From Maribacter spongiicola (GTDB lineage: Bacteria > Bacteroidota > Bacteroidia > Flavobacteriales > Flavobacteriaceae), in assembly GCF_004364165.1 (NCBI RefSeq), contig NZ_SOAY01000010.1:186001-250000 (forward strand): a stretch of DNA of 64,000 bases, in the 5' to 3' direction. Below the pieces are notes generated by a model. It ran no database searches. It worked only from the letters and a program-made list of their open reading frames with translations, and had not been told where the DNA came from. Numbering within the stretch: position 1 is the first letter of the stretch; the number at the start of each line of letters is the position of its first letter. Made by a program: the position numbers and the translations under genes. Shown here in pieces: positions 58,370 through 64,000 of the stretch.

Positions 58370-61300
58370 ATGACCAGACTGACTCAATTTTTAGATTTTA
58401 CCAAACTCATTTCTCCCATGGGAAAACAGTACTCAAAGTTTTTATATTTCATTTTATTTTTGGCATTAGGTTTACAAACCGCGGTATCGCAGGTTAAAAA
58501 TGATTTCGACGTTCGTTATGAGGCTGATATTCGTGGAGAATTAACCTTTATCGCGAACAATATTGTAAACAGGTACGAACCTTCTACAACCCGTAGACAA
58601 TGGGTGTGGAGAAATGGTCGTTGGAGAATAGAAAACGTAACTACCCCAGAAGTATCTGCAAATACGCCTCTTAACGCCACAGGCAGTGCTTCAAATTACA
58701 ATGATAATTATGACATGCAATACATTGATGTCGATAGTGATAGCAGTACATTTAGTTCTAGTAGTGCCTACTTAGAAATACCAGATGTAGATTGTTCATT
58801 GGTACGTTATGCAGGATTGTATTGGTCTGCGGTTTATGTAAATTCTGATAGAAGCAATATTGATGATATTAAGTTTAGAACTCCAGGTGGTGCATACCAA
58901 GACATTACTGCAGATGAGGTAATTTTTGATGGAAATGGAGATACCGATTTTGGTTATTATAGTCCATACGCTGCCTATAAAGATGTAACTTCTATAGTAT
59001 CTGGTTTAGCAAATCCTAACGGAGATTACTTTGTTGCCAACGTAAGAGCTAGTACTGGAAATAGTATTTCTGGTGGTATTTCTGGTGGATGGAAAATGGT
59101 TATTGTTTATGAAAATCCAAACTTACCTGGAGATAAATTTATTACCACTTTTGATGGTTATGCAGGTGTAAAGTCGGGTGAGAGTATTGACATCCCGGTG
59201 AACGGATTTACGACCTTACCCGCACCTTTTCCGGTGTATGCAAATATGGGAGTTGGCGCTTTAGAAGGAGATAACAGAATTGGTGGTGATGCATTACAAA
59301 TTAACGCAAACGGATCTTTTACAACATTATCAAATGGACAAAACCCCGCTACTAATTTCTTTAATTCTAGCATTACTCAATTTGATACTCAATATACAGC
59401 CAGAAACCCTAATAGTATAAATACATTAGGTTGGGATGTTGACCTTTTTGAAATACCAAATGGTGGCGCCAGTAATACGATTATACCTAACGGTGCAACT
59501 AGCGCTATTTTAAGGGCAAGTTCTTCGCAAGATAAATATGATATTTTCTTTACATCTTTCGATGTAGATATTATTGCTCCGAATATAGTTTTGGAGAAAA
59601 GAGTACAAACACCAGGTGGTGTTGATATTACAGGTCAGGGTGTAAACTTAGGTCAGACATTAGATTATATTTTAACCTTCGAGAATATTGGAAATGATGA
59701 TGGTGTAAATTATACCATTAGAGATGTATTGCCTGTTAACGTTTCTCCGCCAGATGGGCGTAGCTTTTTCAATGCTTCAGATTTTACATTTCCTGCTCAA
59801 ATATGTACTGGTACCCCAAGAACTTGTTACGAGATTACATATGTTTACGACCCAGCAACAAGAGAAATTATTTTCAGTATACCAGATGTATATGTTGAAG
59901 ATGAAGATGGTGAATATTCTATTGGTTTTCGTGTTCAAGTTGCCGAAAACTGTTTTGATTTTATAGATGCGTGTTCAGATTTAATTGAAAACTTAGCTTA
60001 CAGTTCATATAGAGGTGAGAATAATTCTGCACAGGTTACAGATGATCCGAGTGTAACTGATTTTAATACATGTGGTTTTGTTATCCCTGGTGCTACAAAC
60101 TTTCTTTTAGATGATCTTTCTGATTGTAATTTTGAGAGAACTATAGAGCTTTGTGGTACTAGTGCGATTTTGAATGCGGGTGATGGTTTTGATTCATATG
60201 TATGGTATCGCGACACAAACAGTAATGGCGAAATAGATGCAACCGACATCGAAATTAATGATGGTGATCCAGATAATGATCCTAGTACACAAGTTGTAAC
60301 ACTTGTTGGTCAATATATAGTAGATAAAATTGTTGCTGACCCTTGTAAAGGATTTAAAGAAATTATAACTGTAGAACCTTTTGGTTCTGGTAATTTACCT
60401 AACCCGGTAACAGAATATTTTAATGAGGTAAATGGAGATACCGATCCAAGTAATGATATTCCTGGTGAAATAGTTTTCTGTAGTGATGACAGTTCTTTTT
60501 TACCAAAAATATTTTTATGTGGTATTAACGATTCACAACCATTAGCAGTAAATATTGTTGACGCACAAAGTGTAACTTGGGAGCGATTGGTTGAAGGTAG
60601 TTGTGGTGTTGATGTTGGCGAAGATTGTGCCAACAGAGCTCTTACGTGTACATGGTCAGAAGTTGGTACAGGCAGCAACTATTTATTAAACGCACCTGGT
60701 GAGTACAGGCTTTCTGTTATTTATCAAAATGGTTGTACAAGTCGCTTTTTCTTTAAAGGTTTTCAGAACAACTTAGATATAGATTTTAATAATAGAGATA
60801 TTGTTTGTGATACTGATGGTAATATTACTATTACAAATCTTGGTAGCGGTTATGGATATCAACTTGTAGATAATGATACCAATGCTACTATAGTTCCATT
60901 TAGTGCAAACAACGGACCAAGTTTTAATTTTGCTTCTGGTGAAAATGGTTCTTATAGAGTTGAGGTTACTCAACTTGATACTAGCGGGAACCCAATTGAA
61001 GATGCTTGTATTTTTACAACTCCAGTAATTGGGGTGCGTGAGCGAGCAATTACATATGATGTTAGTGTAACGCCTGAAACCTGTTTTAATTTAGGAACAG
61101 TTAACCTACAGATTACAGATGCAAATCCACCATATGCTTTTGAACTTAGAATAGATGAAGGTGCAAATGGAGGATTAGGTACTCTTATAGATAGTCAAAA
61201 TGGTCATGCAGACAATAACTACACTTTTACAGATGTAAGTGCTGGTGACTATATAGCTTATATTTCTACAGATGATGGATGTTCTTATAGTGAATCGGTA

Positions 61301-64000
61301 ACTGTTATTGATGAAAATGACCTTGAACTTACTGCAAGGGTTTCTCAACATATAACTTGTAGAGAAGGTAATATAATAATGAGTTCTGATGGTGGTAAAA
61401 CACCACACACCTATGCCATTTGGGAATATATAGATGATTCTGGTAACACTGTAACAACTTATCCTAATTACTCTGATATCCCAGCAACAAACTTTCAAAG
61501 CAGTCAAATATTTGACATTCTTGACCCAGGTGATTACACTTTTGTAGTATTGGATAGAAATGGTTGTTATAGTGAATCAAATGTCGTTACTATAGAATTT
61601 AGACCCGCTGCCGAATTTGCTGCGACTACGGTTAATGACGTATTATGTTTTGGTGAATCTACCGGTAGCATTCAGTTCAACTTAATTGATGATAATGGGT
61701 ATCAATTAACATTCTTTCTTTTTGATTCTGATGACCAACCTTTAGGTGAAAATACAACAGGTCTTTTTCCAAATTTGGCAGACGGTGATTATAGAGTAGT
61801 TATCAATCAAAGAAAAGGTAGTGCGTCATGTGATTATGAAGAGAGTTATTCAATAGCCGCACCAACTTCTGCTATTAGTGGTACTTCGGTTCTGATTCAA
61901 GATTATACATGTTTACAAGAGGGTATTATCGAGGCACAAAATGTTACCGGAGGTACCGCACCATATGAATATAGTATTGACGGAATCAACTTTATTCCAG
62001 ATACGACCGTAAATGCACATCGTTTTGAAAACTTAACTGATGGTACTTATACTCTTGTAATTAGAGATGCCAATGGATGTCCGCTAAGTACAGACGAAAT
62101 TGTAATCGACAGACCAAATCCACCAACAGATTTAATGATTGTAGAGTCTCAAATTACTTGTCCGGCACAAACCGTTAATTTAACGGTGAATGCTGTTAAT
62201 GGTGCTGCGCCATATGTGTATACAATTACGGCACCTTCTTCTTTAACTCCTACAAGTACTTCAGGTAACGAAGCCGTTTTTGAAGATTTGGCTCCTGACA
62301 CTTATACGGTAAGAGTTACCGATGCCGATGGTTGTTTTTATGAAGAAAATTATACGATAAATGCAATCAACCCAATATCGGCTAGTGGTCAAACAACGCA
62401 GCCAATTAGTTGTTTTGGTGCTGCAGATGGCGTTATCCGATTTAATGTAAACTTCCAAGCAGGTCAAAATTTCACGTATACCATTACAGGTCCTGCAGGT
62501 GTTGTTAGGACCGGTGGTACCGAAGCTTTAATTGATAATATCAATAATTTGGCTCCTGGTATATATACCATAGCTATTGTTGACACGGATACTAACTGTA
62601 CATACAGTGCTTCACATGAATTGGAAGGTCCAGCCTCGGCATTGACTATTGCTAGTTTAACCGAAATACAACCTAGCTGTACATCACAGGGTAGTGTAAG
62701 TGTTCTTGCCGATGGCGGATGGGGAAGTTATGTATATGAATTAAGCAATCCAGATGGTACTGTATTTGGTTCTAATGCTACAGGTTCCTTTAATGGATTA
62801 TTACAAACAGGAACTTATAATGGTACAATTACCGATGCTAATAACTGTAGTATTCCTTTTACTTTCGATCTTAATCCTGCGACTCTACCGGTTTTAGAAA
62901 TAACACCTAATCAAGATTGTTTTGACAATGCTGTATTATTGACCCTGACCGCCAGTGTTTCTTCTGGTGGTGACGGTACTTTTGAATATAGCTTGAATGG
63001 TGGTGCTTTTAGTAGTACCAATATATTCTCAGGACTTGCAGCAGGTACATATACTATTAATGTTAGAGATGGCAATAACTGTACAGATACAGAGACTATT
63101 ACAATTGACCCGGCATTAACAGTAAACGCAAGTGCAAGTAATATTACCGCTTGTAGTACCGATACCGACATTACTATTTCTGCAGCTGGTGGAGATGGTA
63201 ATTATGTGTACGCTGTAGTTGCAGACGGAGTTACACCAACCGCTGGTGATTTTGACCCAAGTAATACTGTAACCGTGACCGGAACAGGTGACTACGATGT
63301 GTACGTAAGAGACAATAGCGGAAACGTTGATTTCTGTGAATCTTCATATGAGATTACAATAGAACAAGATGCTCCAGTAGCCGCAACACCAACTGTTGTA
63401 AATGTTACTTGTTTTGGCGGAAATAACGGTAGTATTTCTTTAGCACCAAGTGGTGGTGAGGCGCCTTATACATTTAGTATCAATGGAGGTACTTTCGGTA
63501 CCGTAAGTTCATTCAATAATTTAACTGCTGGTACGTATGATGTTCGAGTAAGAGACGCGAATGATTGTGAGGCGACATTATCACTTTTGGTAAGTGAGTT
63601 ACCTGAAATAGTAGCGGAAAGTGCACAGACAGAAGATTATACCTGTAATCAATTAGCAGAAATTACTGTTGGTGGGGTAACACCTACAACAGGTGGTTCT
63701 GGTTCTTACCAATATAGCTTAAATGGTGGTGCTTGGACGGCAGCGACTGCTGGTGGAACTGTTTATACAGATTTGACCAACAACACATACACCGTTCAAG
63801 TAAGAGATGCGAACAATATCAATTGTGTTGTAACTCTTCCTGAAATTATAATTGCTCCCTTACCAACAATACCCTCTTTAAGTAGTAGTGTTGCTTATAG
63901 TTGTGATGGAACAGGGGTAATTACAATTCTTCCAAGCGATGCAGCGTATACCTATAGCATTGATGGTAATACTCCTCAAATAGGTGACAATGTATTTAAT
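58370..64000 (+). CDS. Giant SprB-repeat surface adhesin-like protein (3' end beyond window)
   Basis: An open frame of 1,877 codons from ATG 58370 to the window edge, without a stop. The signal peptide (FLYFILFLALGLQTAVSQ) ends near 58493. Next is an N-terminal beta-rich region including a DUF11-like segment (LEKRVQTPGG, LGQTLDYILTFENIG) and an Ig-like segment (YVWYRDTN). From about 61000 there are repeated SprB-like units (GGTAPYEYSID, 'NLTDGTYTLVIRDANGC', GGEAPYTFSINGG, 'NLTAGTYDVRVRDANDC'). SprB of Flavobacterium is a T9SS-secreted gliding adhesin; a sorting domain would lie further right. ATG 58418, 58340 and 58322 are possible alternative starts. The matching promoter spacing favours 58370. 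Confidence 0.9.
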   Translation, partial: MTRLTQFLDFTKLISPMGKQYSKFLYFILFLALGLQTAVSQVKNDFDVRYEADIRGELTFIANNIVNRYEPSTTRRQWVWRNGRWRIENVTTPEVSANTPLNATGSASNYNDNYDMQYIDVDSDSSTFSSSSAYLEIPDVDCSLVRYAGLYWSAVYVNSDRSNIDDIKFRTPGGAYQDITADEVIFDGNGDTDFGYYSPYAAYKDVTSIVSGLANPNGDYFVANVRASTGNSISGGISGGWKMVIVYENPNLPGDKFITTFDGYAGVKSGESIDIPVNGFTTLPAPFPVYANMGVGALEGDNRIGGDALQINANGSFTTLSNGQNPATNFFNSSITQFDTQYTARNPNSINTLGWDVDLFEIPNGGASNTIIPNGATSAILRASSSQDKYDIFFTSFDVDIIAPNIVLEKRVQTPGGVDITGQGVNLGQTLDYILTFENIGNDDGVNYTIRDVLPVNVSPPDGRSFFNASDFTFPAQICTGTPRTCYEITYVYDPATREIIFSIPDVYVEDEDGEYSIGFRVQVAENCFDFIDACSDLIENLAYSSYRGENNSAQVTDDPSVTDFNTCGFVIPGATNFLLDDLSDCNFERTIELCGTSAILNAGDGFDSYVWYRDTNSNGEIDATDIEINDGDPDNDPSTQVVTLVGQYIVDKIVADPCKGFKEIITVEPFGSGNLPNPVTEYFNEVNGDTDPSNDIPGEIVFCSDDSSFLPKIFLCGINDSQPLAVNIVDAQSVTWERLVEGSCGVDVGEDCANRALTCTWSEVGTGSNYLLNAPGEYRLSVIYQNGCTSRFFFKGFQNNLDIDFNNRDIVCDTDGNITITNLGSGYGYQLVDNDTNATIVPFSANNGPSFNFASGENGSYRVEVTQLDTSGNPIEDACIFTTPVIGVRERAITYDVSVTPETCFNLGTVNLQITDANPPYAFELRIDEGANGGLGTLIDSQNGHADNNYTFTDVSAGDYIAYISTDDGCSYSESVTVIDENDLELTARVSQHITCREGNIIMSSDGGKTPHTYAIWEYIDDSGNTVTTYPNYSDIPATNFQSSQIFDILDPGDYTFVVLDRNGCYSESNVVTIEFRPAAEFAATTVNDVLCFGESTGSIQFNLIDDNGYQLTFFLFDSDDQPLGENTTGLFPNLADGDYRVVINQRKGSASCDYEESYSIAAPTSAISGTSVLIQDYTCLQEGIIEAQNVTGGTAPYEYSIDGINFIPDTTVNAHRFENLTDGTYTLVIRDANGCPLSTDEIVIDRPNPPTDLMIVESQITCPAQTVNLTVNAVNGAAPYVYTITAPSSLTPTSTSGNEAVFEDLAPDTYTVRVTDADGCFYEENYTINAINPISASGQTTQPISCFGAADGVIRFNVNFQAGQNFTYTITGPAGVVRTGGTEALIDNINNLAPGIYTIAIVDTDTNCTYSASHELEGPASALTIASLTEIQPSCTSQGSVSVLADGGWGSYVYELSNPDGTVFGSNATGSFNGLLQTGTYNGTITDANNCSIPFTFDLNPATLPVLEITPNQDCFDNAVLLTLTASVSSGGDGTFEYSLNGGAFSSTNIFSGLAAGTYTINVRDGNNCTDTETITIDPALTVNASASNITACSTDTDITISAAGGDGNYVYAVVADGVTPTAGDFDPSNTVTVTGTGDYDVYVRDNSGNVDFCESSYEITIEQDAPVAATPTVVNVTCFGGNNGSISLAPSGGEAPYTFSINGGTFGTVSSFNNLTAGTYDVRVRDANDCEATLSLLVSELPEIVAESAQTEDYTCNQLAEITVGGVTPTTGGSGSYQYSLNGGAWTAATAGGTVYTDLTNNTYTVQVRDANNINCVVTLPEIIIAPLPTIPSLSSSVAYSCDGTGVITILPSDAAYTYSIDGNTPQIGDNVFN

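Noticed and set aside
59158..63171. Several 60-120-codon minus-strand frames over the giant adhesin
   Set aside because: They oppose a continuous frame with clear domain repeats; the low-complexity Thr/Asn-rich DNA produces such shadows.

Overview
The window is an AT-rich chromosomal segment of a member of the Bacteroidota, almost certainly the Flavobacteriaceae. Support comes from type IX secretion/gliding proteins (PorP/SprF, T9SS type B sorting domain, SprB-like repeats), a DUF4175 giant, an ElaA-type GNAT, the lack of Shine-Dalgarno sequences, and promoter boxes of the Bacteroidetes TAnnTTTG type. No rRNA, tRNA, CRISPR array, phage or transposase gene was recognised, so most of it reads as core chromosome.

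Layout. 1-10 kb: the 5' end of a leftward exported protein, lepA, a leftward operon of outer-membrane beta-barrel receptor + LytS-type histidine kinase + LytTR regulator, a small lipoprotein, a CPA1-type cation/proton antiporter with a TrkA-N domain, and a decayed SulP transporter. 10-15 kb: a very large CHASE/7xPAS histidine kinase overlapping or abutting a single-domain response regulator, then an MBL-fold hydrolase. 15-26 kb: exported hydrolases (S8, M1, S41 and S10 peptidases, a DUF1080 lipoprotein, an NlpC/P60 lipoprotein) with rnpA embedded. 26-29 kb: a DNA cytosine methyltransferase with a small nuclease-like neighbour, elaA-like and rpiB. 29-34 kb: rnr, a DUF2807 protein, a LysE-type exporter, an OmpH/Skp-like protein. 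34-41 kb: leftward DUF4175-ybeY-mnmG operon followed by a methyltransferase gene; mnmG is bracketed by two perfect parS-type palindromes. 41-51 kb: gltX, ACT protein, rlmF, PepSY protein, katG, VOC protein, SPFH protein, glnS. 51-64 kb: a cell-surface region with a T9SS type B Ig-like protein, a PorP/SprF-SPOR fusion, an S41-peptidase gene interrupted by a stop codon, and the first ~1,877 codons of a giant SprB-repeat adhesin that runs off the end.

The observations most worth following are: (i) the two parS palindromes 1.9 kb apart, one doubling as the ybeY 3' coding end, which suggest a position near the replication origin; (ii) a conserved promoter module upstream of both the T9SS type B gene (50,593) and the giant adhesin (58,229): a ~38-nt element containing ACAACA repeats 21 bp apart, followed at exactly the same distance by ATATTTG, with a third pair of TTCACAACA repeats at the same 21-bp spacing at 28,871. 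The 21-bp direct-repeat geometry resembles LytTR regulator sites, and a LytTR regulator is encoded at 2.1 kb; (iii) a PorP/SprF protein fused to two C-terminal SPOR-like repeats; (iv) an orphan 5-methylcytosine methyltransferase next to a small PD-(D/E)XK-like protein.
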